Part shown: positions 45,642 through 52,835 of the stretch, piece by piece
Numbering within the stretch: the first letter of the stretch is position 1
Layout: the number at the start of each line of letters is the position of its first letter
DNA from: Duganella sp. Root1480D1
GTDB taxonomy: Bacteria > Pseudomonadota > Gammaproteobacteria > Burkholderiales > Burkholderiaceae_D
Reading direction: 5' to 3'
DNA: 64,000 nt
Assembly: GCF_001427305.1 (NCBI RefSeq)
Contig: NZ_LMFZ01000001.1
Span: forward strand, 311,261-375,260
Position numbers and translations under genes: made by a program
The notes under the pieces: model-generated
The model's database searches: none
Seen by the model: the letters and a program-made list of their open reading frames with translations, nothing else
What the model was told of the DNA's origin: nothing

Positions 45642-45660
45642 CAGGCGGAGGATCCGCCTG
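45642..45660. promoter_or_regulatory. Perfect 8-bp inverted repeat upstream of the sorbosone dehydrogenase-like gene
   Basis: CAGGCGGA-GGA-TCCGCCTG lies 28 bp before ATG 45689, ahead of the ribosome site AAGGGG. It could be an operator or a 5'-leader hairpin; on the plus strand it is followed only by CCTTTTCG, so terminator function is doubtful. Confidence 0.4.
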
Positions 45661-45688
45661 CCTTTTCGTCATTCCAAGGGGAAACACA

Positions 45689-47014
45689 ATGAATAAAAAA
45701 GTCCTGACGCTGACCGCATCTGCCCTGGCAACCGCCCTGCTCTCCCCTTCTGCGTTCGCCGTCCCCGACCTCATTGCCACCCATAAGCTCTACCAGGCCA
45801 ATTTGCTGCGCGTGATCGGCAAAGGCGCGGTCGACAAAGGCATGCCAGCCTGGGACAAGCAATTGGGCAGCGCCCAGCTCAGCCAGTTAGCCGAATACCT
45901 GCTGCCGGACAATGCTGCCGCGCGCAAAGCTGTTGCCAGCGCCGGCGCCGGCGCCGCTCCTGCCCCGGCGGCAGCGGCCAAAGACTTGCCGGCCCTGAAG
46001 CTGCCTAAAGGTTTCAAGATCGCCGTCTACGCCGACAAGGTCGAAGGCGCACGCGAACTGGCCGTCACCGACAGCGGCCTGGTATTCGTCGGCTCGCAAA
46101 AGTCTGGCAAGGTGTACGCCCTGGTCGACGCCAACAAGGACGGCGTCGCCGAAAAAGTCGTCACCGTTGCCGAAGGTCTCAACAATCCCAACGGCGTCGC
46201 GCTTCTGAACGGTGCGTTGTACGTCGGCGAAATCTCGCGCATCATCAAGTTCGACGACATCGAGAAAACCTACGCCAGAAAACCAGCCTTCAAAGTGATC
46301 AAAAACGACTTGCCGACCGAGACCTGGCACGGCGCCAAATACATCAAGGCCGGCCCGGACGGCAAGCTGTACATCCCGATCGGCGCGCCCTGCAATATCT
46401 GCGACAAGGAAGGCGAAGCCTACTCCAAGATCTGGCGCATGAACCCGGACGGCAGCAACTGGGAATTGTACGCGCGCGGCGTGCGCAACACGGTCGGCCT
46501 CACCTGGCACCCGATCACCAAGGAACTGTGGTTCACCGATAACGGTCGCGACGAAATGGGCGACAACATGCCGTCCTGCGAATTGAACGTGGCGCCGAAA
46601 GCCGGCATGCATTTCGGCTTCCCCTACTGCCACGGCGGCGTGCTGCTCGACCCGCAATTCGGCAAAGGCAAAACCTGCGACGCCTACGTTCCGCCGGTTG
46701 CGGCACTGGGTCCGCACGTGGCACCGCTTGGCTTGGCTTTCTACACCGGCACCCAATTCCCCGAGCAGTACCGCAACCAGTTGCTGATCGCGGAACATGG
46801 TTCGTGGAACCGCCCCAATAAAATCGGCTACCAGGTGCGCCTGATTACCCTGCATGGCAACAAGCTGGTGAGCGACACCGCCTTCATCGACGGCTTCTTG
46901 CAGAACGAAGAAGTCAGCGGCCGCCCGGTCGATATCGTGGTGATGCCGGACGGTTCGATACTGGTTTCCGACGACCACGCACACAAGGTGTATCGCGTTA
47001 CCTATCAGCGCTGA
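45689..47014 (+). CDS. Secreted glucose/sorbosone dehydrogenase-like beta-propeller with cytochrome c remnant
   Basis: This 441-aa protein has a signal peptide (about 1-24, ending SAFA). Residues about 25-72 look like the second half of a class I cytochrome c: LLRVIGKGAVDKGMPAWDKQLG contains the Met52 ligand region and is followed by QLSQLAEYLL. The haem-attaching CxxCH is absent. An Ala/Pro linker (about 77-100) leads to a six-bladed GSDH/sorbosone dehydrogenase propeller (about 105-438): LVFVGSQKSGKVYAL, AGPDGKLYIPIGAPCNIC, GVRNTVGLTWHP, LWFTDNGRDEMGD and LLIAEHGSWNR. These bind PQQ or Ca2+ in relatives. AAGGGGAAA precedes the ATG. Confidence 0.85.
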   Translation: MNKKVLTLTASALATALLSPSAFAVPDLIATHKLYQANLLRVIGKGAVDKGMPAWDKQLGSAQLSQLAEYLLPDNAAARKAVASAGAGAAPAPAAAAKDLPALKLPKGFKIAVYADKVEGARELAVTDSGLVFVGSQKSGKVYALVDANKDGVAEKVVTVAEGLNNPNGVALLNGALYVGEISRIIKFDDIEKTYARKPAFKVIKNDLPTETWHGAKYIKAGPDGKLYIPIGAPCNICDKEGEAYSKIWRMNPDGSNWELYARGVRNTVGLTWHPITKELWFTDNGRDEMGDNMPSCELNVAPKAGMHFGFPYCHGGVLLDPQFGKGKTCDAYVPPVAALGPHVAPLGLAFYTGTQFPEQYRNQLLIAEHGSWNRPNKIGYQVRLITLHGNKLVSDTAFIDGFLQNEEVSGRPVDIVVMPDGSILVSDDHAHKVYRVTYQR

Positions 47015-47152
47015 TGGGGCATATGCGCAAGGTATCGCCACAGTCACTTTCATCAAAATATTGAAATTCCGTCGGCCTCTTCCAAGGCTATATTGAAAAG
47101 TGCCAGACAACAATTTAGAACTGGCACCCTTGGTCCACGAATGGAGGCAGTC

Positions 47153-47566
47153 ATGAAGCGATACTTCGCTGCCGCTGGGCTATTTGTGCTCGCTGCAAGC
47201 GCAGCAGCACAAAGCAGCACCAGCGCTGACCAATCGGTGGTTGTGCCCGCGCAAAAGCAAATGAATTTGGAACGCAAGCTCATCTCACCGCAAGAGTTCT
47301 ATCAATACCAGGGCGCCTATGCCCTGTCCAACGGCCAGACCCTCACTTTGTCGCGCGGTGCTGTCCGCCTCTACGCGCAAGTTGACCAGCACCCCCGGCA
47401 AGAAATCCTATGGCAAGGCGACGGCAAATTCACTGCAGCCGACGGCAGCCTGGATATGAACATCGTCTGGATCAACGACGATACCGCAACGGGTGAACTG
47501 AACTTTTCGCCTAGCATGGCCAGCCAACAGGCGGCGCATGCCCCCCTCTCAATAGCCTCGCGTTAA
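47153..47566 (+). CDS. Secreted paralogue 1 of a four-gene tandem family
   Basis: This 137-aa protein starts at ATG 47153 (GGAGG 5 nt upstream) and has a signal peptide (MKRYFAAAGLFVLAASAAA, 1-19). The mature part shares the array's plan: VVVPAQKQ, then FYQYQGAYALSNGQTLTLSR, LYAQVDQHPRQEILWQGDGKF, and a C-terminal IASR. The leader (47088-47150) is duplicated in front of paralogue 2. Its TAA stop lies in the loop of a hairpin CCTCGCG-TTAAA-CGCGAGG. Function unknown. Confidence 0.75.
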   Translation: MKRYFAAAGLFVLAASAAAQSSTSADQSVVVPAQKQMNLERKLISPQEFYQYQGAYALSNGQTLTLSRGAVRLYAQVDQHPRQEILWQGDGKFTAADGSLDMNIVWINDDTATGELNFSPSMASQQAAHAPLSIASR

Positions 47567-47640
47567 ACGCGAGGGAAAGCCTGCGCAGCGCGGCCACGAA
47601 CCGAGGTGACGCAGGGGTAGCACCCCGCCCGACCGGGCGC
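47567..47640. other. Series of hairpins between paralogues 1 and 2
   Basis: After the stop-codon hairpin (47556-47574), three more pairings follow closely on the plus strand: CCTGCG...CGCAGG (47580-47614), GGGGT-AGC-ACCCC (47613-47626) and GCCCG-ACC-GGGC (47627-47638). No T-tract follows, so it is not a typical rho-independent terminator. It may be a structured RNA or a small repeat; no ORF is present. Confidence 0.45.
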
Positions 47641-47702
47641 TATATTGAAAGAGCCAGGCAATTTTAGAGCCCTGGCCACACACCAAAAAAACGGAGGCAA
47701 TC

Positions 47703-48110
47703 ATGAAGCGGTTAGTGGCTACCGGCTGCCTGTTCGCGCTCGCCCTTACGGCGTTCGCACAGAGCACCGGACAAACAGTTTTGGTCCCCGCCTCGAAAGA
47801 GGTTCTACGTTCGTATATGTCGCCTGACGAATTCGGCAAGTACAAAGGCGCATATGATCTTTCCAATGGCAAGACGCTCTATCTGATTCGCAAGGCAACC
47901 CGTATGTATGCCCGGGTTGACGAACAAGGCGAACACGAAATCACCCGCTCCGGCAATGGGCAATTCCAGGCACTCGATGGCAAGATGTGGATGGAGCTCG
48001 TGTGGGCAAATGATGATTCCGTCAGCGGCAGCTTGAACTATATCGACGAATCGCCCTCGGTGGCAGGCCTTGAGCCCAAGGTAATCAGCATCCAGTTTGC
48101 GTCGCGTTGA
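47703..48110 (+). CDS. Secreted paralogue 2 of a four-gene tandem family
   Basis: This 135-aa protein has ATG 47703 with GGAGG just upstream and a signal peptide (MKRLVATGCLFALALTAFA, 1-19). It shares VLVPASKEV, the core YKGAYDLSNGKTLYLIRKAT, MYARVDEQGEHEITRSGNGQF and the C-terminal FASR with its neighbours. It is preceded by a leader with CTATATTGAAA and an inverted repeat GCCAGG...CCTGGC, paralogous to that of copy 1. The stop lies in GCGTC...GACGC. No known domain. Confidence 0.75.
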   Translation: MKRLVATGCLFALALTAFAQSTGQTVLVPASKEVLRSYMSPDEFGKYKGAYDLSNGKTLYLIRKATRMYARVDEQGEHEITRSGNGQFQALDGKMWMELVWANDDSVSGSLNYIDESPSVAGLEPKVISIQFASR

Positions 48111-48126
48111 CGCAAAGGAGGCTATC

Positions 48127-48531
48127 GTGAAACGCCTATTGCTCGCGTGCGGCCTGGGCTTCTTCGCTGTTAGCGTTCCAGCCCAGAGCCAGACTTCGGT
48201 CGAAACAGTCGTGGTGCCTGCCCAGAAGGACGTGAAGCCGCTTACTTTGTGGCCCGACGAAATCCTTGAATATATTGGCGACTACCAGCTCGCCAACGGC
48301 AAGACCTTGTACCTCACCAGGCAAGGCACCCGGATGTACGGCCAGATTGGCTCGCTACCGAAGCACGAATTGATCGCCACGGGTTTGCGCAAGTTCAGCG
48401 CGGCGGACGGCCAGCTTTCCGTCCACATCAAATACACCTGGGACGGCCAGATCACCGGCAATGTAGCTTATGTCGATAGCAGTCGCAGCGCCGGCCTTGT
48501 GCCTGTGCTGGTGGAATTCGCCTCACGCTAA
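48127..48531 (+). CDS. Secreted paralogue 3 of a four-gene tandem family
   Basis: This 134-aa protein starts at GTG 48127 with AAAGGAGG 6 nt upstream; an in-frame ATG at 48097 lies inside the previous gene. The signal peptide is about 1-20 (ending SVPAQ). The shared core is YIGDYQLANGKTLYLTRQGT, followed by MYGQIGSLPKHELIATGLRKF and the C-terminal FASR. It is 16 bp after paralogue 2, so translation of 2-4 is likely from one mRNA. Confidence 0.75.
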   Translation: MKRLLLACGLGFFAVSVPAQSQTSVETVVVPAQKDVKPLTLWPDEILEYIGDYQLANGKTLYLTRQGTRMYGQIGSLPKHELIATGLRKFSAADGQLSVHIKYTWDGQITGNVAYVDSSRSAGLVPVLVEFASR

Positions 48532-48543
48532 AAAGGGGGCGCC

Positions 48544-48942
48544 ATGAAAAAGACAATTGCGATACTGGGACTTGCCATGTGCTGCACGCAAGCCCTGGCG
48601 CAGCAACAATCCGATGCCGGCCGAGTGATTGTTGCGGCCGCAAAACCCCAGCCATACTTCATCTGGCCGGACGACCTGCATGCCTACAAGGGCGAATACT
48701 ATCTCTCCAACGGCAAGAGAATGTACATCAACCGCATTGCCAACCACCTGTACGCACAGGTGGGCAAGCAACAGGAAAAGGAGATCGTCGCTATCGGCGA
48801 GAACATGTTCGAGTCGGTCGACAGGTCCATGACGCTGAATATCGTCATTTCGCGCCAGGGCTATGTCAGTGGCAGCATCGTATATCCGAATGAGGACCTG
48901 CCAGATAAACCGCTGGCCTATGCCTCCCTCATGACGCGCTAG
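48544..48942 (+). CDS. Secreted paralogue 4 of a four-gene tandem family
   Basis: This 132-aa protein starts at ATG 48544 (AAAGGGGG upstream) and has a signal peptide (MKKTIAILGLAMCCTQALA, 1-19). The core is YKGEYYLSNGKRMYINRIAN, then LYAQVGKQQEKEIVAIGENMF; the C-terminal is SLMTR instead of FASR. It is 12 bp after paralogue 3 and is followed by a strong terminator. It is the most diverged member. Confidence 0.75.
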   Translation: MKKTIAILGLAMCCTQALAQQQSDAGRVIVAAAKPQPYFIWPDDLHAYKGEYYLSNGKRMYINRIANHLYAQVGKQQEKEIVAIGENMFESVDRSMTLNIVISRQGYVSGSIVYPNEDLPDKPLAYASLMTR

Positions 48943-48957
48943 CCGCGGGCACGTCTG

Positions 48958-48994
48958 GGCCGCCAGCCCGCAGTGAAGCTGGCGGCCTCTTTTT
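48958..48994 (+). terminator. Rho-independent terminator of the paralogue array
   Basis: A perfect 10-bp stem GGCCGCCAGC / GCTGGCGGCC (48958-48987) with a 10-nt loop is followed by TCTTTTT. It ends the four-gene plus-strand unit and overlaps the stop codon of the convergent serine hydrolase. Confidence 0.9.
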
Positions 48995-50354
48995 ACTGGC
49001 GCAGCGCGGTCTCGTCTGCGCCAGGCTGGCGCACCAGCAGGCTGTGGACCTTGCCGTCCGCGCCGCGCAGGAACTCCAGGCTCGCCAGCGATCCCTCCAT
49101 GAAGAAGCTGTCCGGCGCATGCGCCATGAGCGGCGCCGCATCGCGTCCGTCACGCTGCATGAGCAGCTTGTCGCCATCGCGGCGCACAACGCGCTTGACC
49201 TTGTCCGCGCCGACATAAGTGCCGACAAAGGCATCCAGCGATTCCGGTGCCAGGGCAATCGGCTTGAAGTCGGCGAACGGCCGGCCGATCGCAATGCCGG
49301 CGGCCTTGTAGGCGATCACCGGTGTATTCACCGCGCCGCCGTTGCCGTTGGTGAGCACCGCAACGAAGACCTTGTCGTCCGGCAGCCGCAAGGCCTGCGC
49401 GGTAAAGCCCGGAATCGACCCGCCGTGGTGGAACATCCTGTGGCCTGCGAGCGTGCCGATATTCCAGCCGTAGCCGTAGTTGCAAGGTGCGTCCTGCGGC
49501 AGGCTGCAAGCCGTGAAGGCCTGCAGCCAACTGGCCGGCTTGAGCAGCTTGCCGCTGCTGACGGCCGCATCCCAGCGCGCCATGTCATCCACCGTGGTCA
49601 CCAGCGCGCCGGCCGAATAGGCCAGCGTCACGTCGATGTCCTTTACCGGCACGATCTCCTTCCCGCTCAGGCGATGGCCCTTGATGTGGCGCCTGGCGCT
49701 GCGCTCGAAACCCTCCTGCGCGGTGTCCTGCATGCCAAGCGGCTCGAAGATGTTTTTCGCCACAAAGTCGTGGTAGGTCATACCGGACAGCTTTTCGACA
49801 ATCAGGCCTAGCAGGAAGTAACCCGAATTGCTGTAGCTGTAGCGCTCCCCAGGAGCGAAGTCCAGCGGCTCGCTGGCGAAGACGTCGAACACCTGCTTGA
49901 GGGTCACGCCTTCATCGGGCAGCGTGCGAAAACCTTTCAGCGCGGTGTAGTTCGGAATGCCGGAGGTATGCTGCAGCAGGTGCTCGATGGTGATGCGGGC
50001 GCCTTTGTCCGGGAGCTCCGGCAGGTACTTGCGCACATCGTCCTTCACCGATAGCTTGCCCTGTTCGGCCAGCATCAGGATGCTCACTGCGGTGAACTGC
50101 TTGGTGATGGAACCGATGCGGAGCTGCATGTCCGGCTGCATCGGCGTGTTCTCGGCCACGTTGGCCAAACCATACGCCTTGCGGAAAACCGGCTTGCCGT
50201 CACGCGTGACGATCACCGTCGCGCCCGGCCAGTTCGGCTTGAACATTGGCGCCAGCGCTGCGTCCAGGCGCTGCTCGAGCGGGGTCTCCGCCACCGCGCA
50301 GGAAGCTTGCAGAAGGGAGAGTGATGCAAGGAGAAATGCGGGTAATTTGGTCAC
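48993..50354 (-). CDS. Serine hydrolase of the beta-lactamase/class C family
   Basis: This 453-aa secreted protein starts at GTG 50354 (GAGGAGG 7 nt upstream) and has a signal peptide (about 1-22, ending CAVAE). The penicillin-binding fold residues are visible: Ser-x-x-Lys in GSITKQFTA, Tyr-x-Asn in YSYSNSGYF, and HxG in HHGGSIPGF. A C-terminal lipocalin-like domain (about 365-450) contains AFVGTYVGADKVKRV. Such proteins are usually esterases or D-aminopeptidases rather than true lactamases. It is the last gene of a long minus-strand run and is convergent with the paralogue array. Confidence 0.9.
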   Translation of the reverse strand: MTKLPAFLLASLSLLQASCAVAETPLEQRLDAALAPMFKPNWPGATVIVTRDGKPVFRKAYGLANVAENTPMQPDMQLRIGSITKQFTAVSILMLAEQGKLSVKDDVRKYLPELPDKGARITIEHLLQHTSGIPNYTALKGFRTLPDEGVTLKQVFDVFASEPLDFAPGERYSYSNSGYFLLGLIVEKLSGMTYHDFVAKNIFEPLGMQDTAQEGFERSARRHIKGHRLSGKEIVPVKDIDVTLAYSAGALVTTVDDMARWDAAVSSGKLLKPASWLQAFTACSLPQDAPCNYGYGWNIGTLAGHRMFHHGGSIPGFTAQALRLPDDKVFVAVLTNGNGGAVNTPVIAYKAAGIAIGRPFADFKPIALAPESLDAFVGTYVGADKVKRVVRRDGDKLLMQRDGRDAAPLMAHAPDSFFMEGSLASLEFLRGADGKVHSLLVRQPGADETALRQ

Positions 50355-50466
50355 AGCCTGGCCTCCTCAAAAATCTGGATGCTAATGCCGCCCCGCACCG
50401 GCTGCCTGGCCGGGCCGACGAATGGTCGATTTGGAGGGGCGAATGGTTAGTTCGCGGTCGCGAAGG

Positions 50467-50787
50467 TCAGGCGCCCTTGCGTTTGGGGGCCTTGTGTTCC
50501 CAGGCTTGCCTGACCAGGCGCTTGACGACTGCTGCATCGGCCCTGGCCAGTTGCACCCGCACGCCAAGAACCTTGCTGCCCCATAGCAGCTTTTCGGCGA
50601 AGGAGGAATACAGCTCCAGCACTTCATCGCGCCTTTCGTCGGGAATGAAAATGTGGATGAACTCCTCCCCCGGCGGAACGGTGACGAAGATCTTTCCTTT
50701 GACGCGGAAGGAGCCAAAGTTATGGTGCGGCTCATCGCTGACGTCCGGCAGCGACATGGCGAAAGTGCGGACGGTGGAGTATTTCAT
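50467..50787 (-). CDS. MmcQ/YjbR family protein
   Basis: This 106-aa small protein has the YjbR/CyaY-like fold: VRTFAMSLPDVSDEPHHNFG, FRVKGKIFVTVPPGEE, and LGVRVQLARADAAVVKRLVR with AWEHKAPKR at the end. Relatives bind double-stranded DNA weakly, but the role is unknown. Its ATG overlaps the YciI gene by 4 bp. A 112-bp gap separates it from the serine hydrolase. Confidence 0.85.
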   Translation of the reverse strand: MKYSTVRTFAMSLPDVSDEPHHNFGSFRVKGKIFVTVPPGEEFIHIFIPDERRDEVLELYSSFAEKLLWGSKVLGVRVQLARADAAVVKRLVRQAWEHKAPKRKGA

Positions 50788-51239
50788 TTCGCCGCAGGCC
50801 TGATGATTTGCGAATGGATCTGGTTCACCATCATCAGCCCCGCGGAACCGAAATGGGCGTGGTATTCCGCTACCATTTCGCCTTTGATGATGACCGGATC
50901 GGTAGCTACCAGCGCCTGCGCCTCTTCGATGCTTTCGACCGCAAAGATGAAGATGCCGCGGGCGCCGTCGGCACCATCCAGCGGGCCGGCATACGCCAGC
51001 TTGCGCTCATTGGCCAGGCGCTGGATATTTGCCATGTGGCCAGCGAACATCTCGGTGCGCTCCGGCCCCGCAGGCACCTTGTTCGGCCCAGTGCGCAGGA
51101 CCACGAATACGTATTTGCGCATGCCGTTCTCGTTCCCGCCCAGCGACTTCGCCAGCTCGGCATCGTACTTGGGCGGCGTCTGCGCCTGCGCCGAACCTGC
51201 CAGAGCCGCCAGCAGGATGGTACTCAAGATCGCCTTCAT
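50784..51239 (-). CDS. Secreted YciI-like protein
   Basis: This 151-aa protein has a signal peptide (MKAILSTILLAALAGSAQA, 1-19), unusual for the normally cytoplasmic YciI family. The ferredoxin-like core is YVFVVLRTGPNKVPAG, AGHMANIQRLANERKLAYAG, FIFAVESIEEAQALVATDPVI and GEMVAEYHAHFG. The His-Asp pair of YciI is present in MFAGHMAN and ATDPV. A GGAGG lies just before ATG 51239. Its start shares a base with the previous stop (TAATG), so the unit continues from the 76-aa gene. Confidence 0.85.
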   Translation of the reverse strand: MKAILSTILLAALAGSAQAQTPPKYDAELAKSLGGNENGMRKYVFVVLRTGPNKVPAGPERTEMFAGHMANIQRLANERKLAYAGPLDGADGARGIFIFAVESIEEAQALVATDPVIIKGEMVAEYHAHFGSAGLMMVNQIHSQIIRPAAK

Positions 51240-51469
51240 TATTCCTCCCTCATTTCCGGCGTATCCCGGCACAGGGCGCAATGCTGTCCCTTGCGCGCCT
51301 GCCTGTAGCGCGCAAGCGTGAAGATTGCCGCACCGATCACGCCCCATATGGCGCCCTGGGTTGCCGAATATTCGATGGCATGCCCCCTCAGAGCCTGCGC
51401 CAGGCTGATGATCGCAAATGCCCCGGCCAGCACGACCAGGAAGCGCTTGATCCAGAATGCGGTTCCCAT
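51239..51469 (-). CDS. Small membrane protein with C-terminal CxxC
   Basis: This 76-aa protein has two hydrophobic segments (about 6-25, IKRFLVVLAGAFAIISLAQAL, and 38-53, TQGAIWGVIGAAIFTLA) and a polar tail with HCALC. It starts at ATG 51469. The CxxC could bind metal or form a disulfide. It overlaps the YciI-like gene by one base (TAATG), implying coupling. No family recognised. Confidence 0.6.
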   Translation of the reverse strand: MGTAFWIKRFLVVLAGAFAIISLAQALRGHAIEYSATQGAIWGVIGAAIFTLARYRQARKGQHCALCRDTPEMREE

Positions 51470-51517
51470 GACACCCCTCCTTCCGACTTTTGCAAATAAT
51501 ACTCCAGCCGCGCGAGC

Positions 51518-52054
51518 TTACAGGCGCATCCCCAGCCAGATCACCGACTCTGTGGAAAGCGCCACGACCGGCGACAGGATAGCCGGCCAGAACTTGCCCT
51601 CGGCCGCTTGAATGGCAGAACGGTCGTGGTGTTCCTGCTCGTCCGCCACAATGCGCGAGATCGCTGCCGCCGCCTCCGCATCGCTGCTGCCCAAAGTACG
51701 CAACTGCTCCCGCAAGTGCCCAAGGACCACGCGTTCCACAGCCACGGTGGTAGCGGCGATGGCAGTCCGGCCAAAGAGTCCGGTCACCAAGCCAAGCACA
51801 TATCCGCCAATTCCGCACAGGACGAAACTGCGGCAGCGCCTTACGCCACGATGCCGCAGCTCCGACGCGAAGATCTCGCGGTGCGCTTCCTCGTGGCTCC
51901 TGAATTCTCGCAGTTCCGCCACCATCGCCGGCGCCGTATAGCGCGCCAAAACCAGCTGTCCCGCGTAAATATGCACCGCGCCATTCTCGCCGGCGTGATT
52001 CACCTTCAGTACCCGCTCCGCAAACGTGCGCGCCTTATTCCTCGATCGCTTCAA
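51518..52054 (-). CDS. COQ7-family (demethoxyubiquinone hydroxylase-like) diiron protein
   Basis: This 178-aa protein belongs to the ferritin-like COQ7 family. Diiron ligands are visible: VNHAGENGAVHIYAGQ, EFRSHEEAHREIF, VAVERVVLGHL and ADEQEHHDRSA, giving the two ExxH-like sets. A hydrophobic stretch GIGGYVLGLVTGLFG associates with membrane. It is shorter and more basic than standard UbiF/Coq7, and two Arg-rich stretches follow the start. I chose TTG 52054 (AGGAG 7 nt upstream), overlapping arr by 20 bp; the frame is open to 52078. The role in ubiquinone synthesis is likely but not proven. Confidence 0.75.
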   Translation of the reverse strand: MKRSRNKARTFAERVLKVNHAGENGAVHIYAGQLVLARYTAPAMVAELREFRSHEEAHREIFASELRHRGVRRCRSFVLCGIGGYVLGLVTGLFGRTAIAATTVAVERVVLGHLREQLRTLGSSDAEAAAAISRIVADEQEHHDRSAIQAAEGKFWPAILSPVVALSTESVIWLGMRL

Positions 52055-52433
52055 TTCCCTGCTCCTTGAGCTTTTCAAGGTGATCCAGCATTTCTCGCAG
52101 CCGCTCTGGCGGATGCCCTGTCCATTCCGTCACTTCGCCGACGATCCTGAGCGGTTCGCGCGAGCGGTACGACTTGGTTGGGTTGCCGGGGAAGCGCTTG
52201 TTCGTCAGGTTCGGATCATCTTCAATCGGCCCCGTGGGCTCCACGATGTAAATCCTGCCGCGCCCTTCGCCCACAGCCAACTCGGCGCCCCATGTCGCCG
52301 CTTCCAGGGTCGCGGTGAGGTAGACGAAATTGGCCTGCCGCCTGCTCCCGTAGTTGGAAGAAAAGCCGCGCTCAATCAGTGCGCCGACTTCCAGGTGCGC
52401 CTTGGTGCCATGATAAAAAGGTCCCTCGATCAC
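52035..52433 (-). CDS. arr: Rifampin ADP-ribosyltransferase Arr
   Basis: This 132-aa protein matches Arr from memory almost throughout: IEGPFYHGTKAHLEVGALIE, YLTATLEAATWGAELAVG, GRGRIYIVEPTGPIEDDPNL, TNKRFPGNPTKSYRSREPLR and IVGEVTEWTGHPPE. The NAD-binding HGTK and the catalytic-region Asp are present. It transfers ADP-ribose to rifamycin C23 hydroxyl and inactivates the drug. The start is GTG 52433 (AAAGGTG 5 nt upstream); upstream in-frame codons are poor. Whether it confers resistance here is not shown by the sequence. It lies between an MreB-like half gene and the COQ7-like gene. Confidence 0.85.
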   Translation of the reverse strand: MIEGPFYHGTKAHLEVGALIERGFSSNYGSRRQANFVYLTATLEAATWGAELAVGEGRGRIYIVEPTGPIEDDPNLTNKRFPGNPTKSYRSREPLRIVGEVTEWTGHPPERLREMLDHLEKLKEQGIEAIEE

Positions 52434-52461
52434 AATGTCACCTTTAATTTTCGGCCTATGA

Positions 52462-52827
52462 TCATGCTCGAATGGCCTGTTTGATGGAATCGCCAGACAA
52501 CGGCGTGCCAATATGAATCACAACCTTGGAAGCTCCTGCGCCAAAACCCAGCTCGGTGAACACGCGTCGCTCAACCTGCGTCACCCCGCCTTCGATCTGC
52601 TCCATCGGGTGCATCAGGATATGGGGTGCCGGCGCAAAAGAGCCGCGCCGGAGGGATTTGACCGCTCCTTTCAGTTGGTGCTGCGCCATGGTGAAGTCCG
52701 CAATGAGCATGCGAGGCGAAGCATATGCAAGATCGCGCTCTACCGTCACCGACTGTTCGGTGTCGATGTTCTTCACGATGAAGCGATTACTGAATACCTG
52801 AACGTAGATGGAATCGGCGGAGAACAT
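52462..52827 (-). CDS. MreB-like short protein (half actin fold)
   Basis: This 121-aa protein resembles the small MreB-like proteins seen in Pseudomonas and Xanthomonas: a DSIYVQVFSNRFIVKNIDTE start, ASPRMLIADFTMAQHQLKGA, then PHILMHPMEQIEGGVTQVER and FTELGFGAGASKVVIHIGTP. These match MreB IA/IB-subdomain motifs (IADFxxxxxML, TxVExRAxxELAxGAGA), but it stops at about one third of MreB length and lacks phosphate-binding loops 1 and 2. It cannot be a full filament-forming ATPase. Start ATG 52827 with a weak, distant ribosome site. arr begins 28 bp downstream. Confidence 0.6.
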   Translation of the reverse strand: MFSADSIYVQVFSNRFIVKNIDTEQSVTVERDLAYASPRMLIADFTMAQHQLKGAVKSLRRGSFAPAPHILMHPMEQIEGGVTQVERRVFTELGFGAGASKVVIHIGTPLSGDSIKQAIRA

Positions 52828-52835
52828 AAATCTAT

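Noticed and set aside
47556..47640. A rho-independent terminator after paralogue 1
   Set aside because: Hairpins are present but no T-tract follows any of them on the plus strand.
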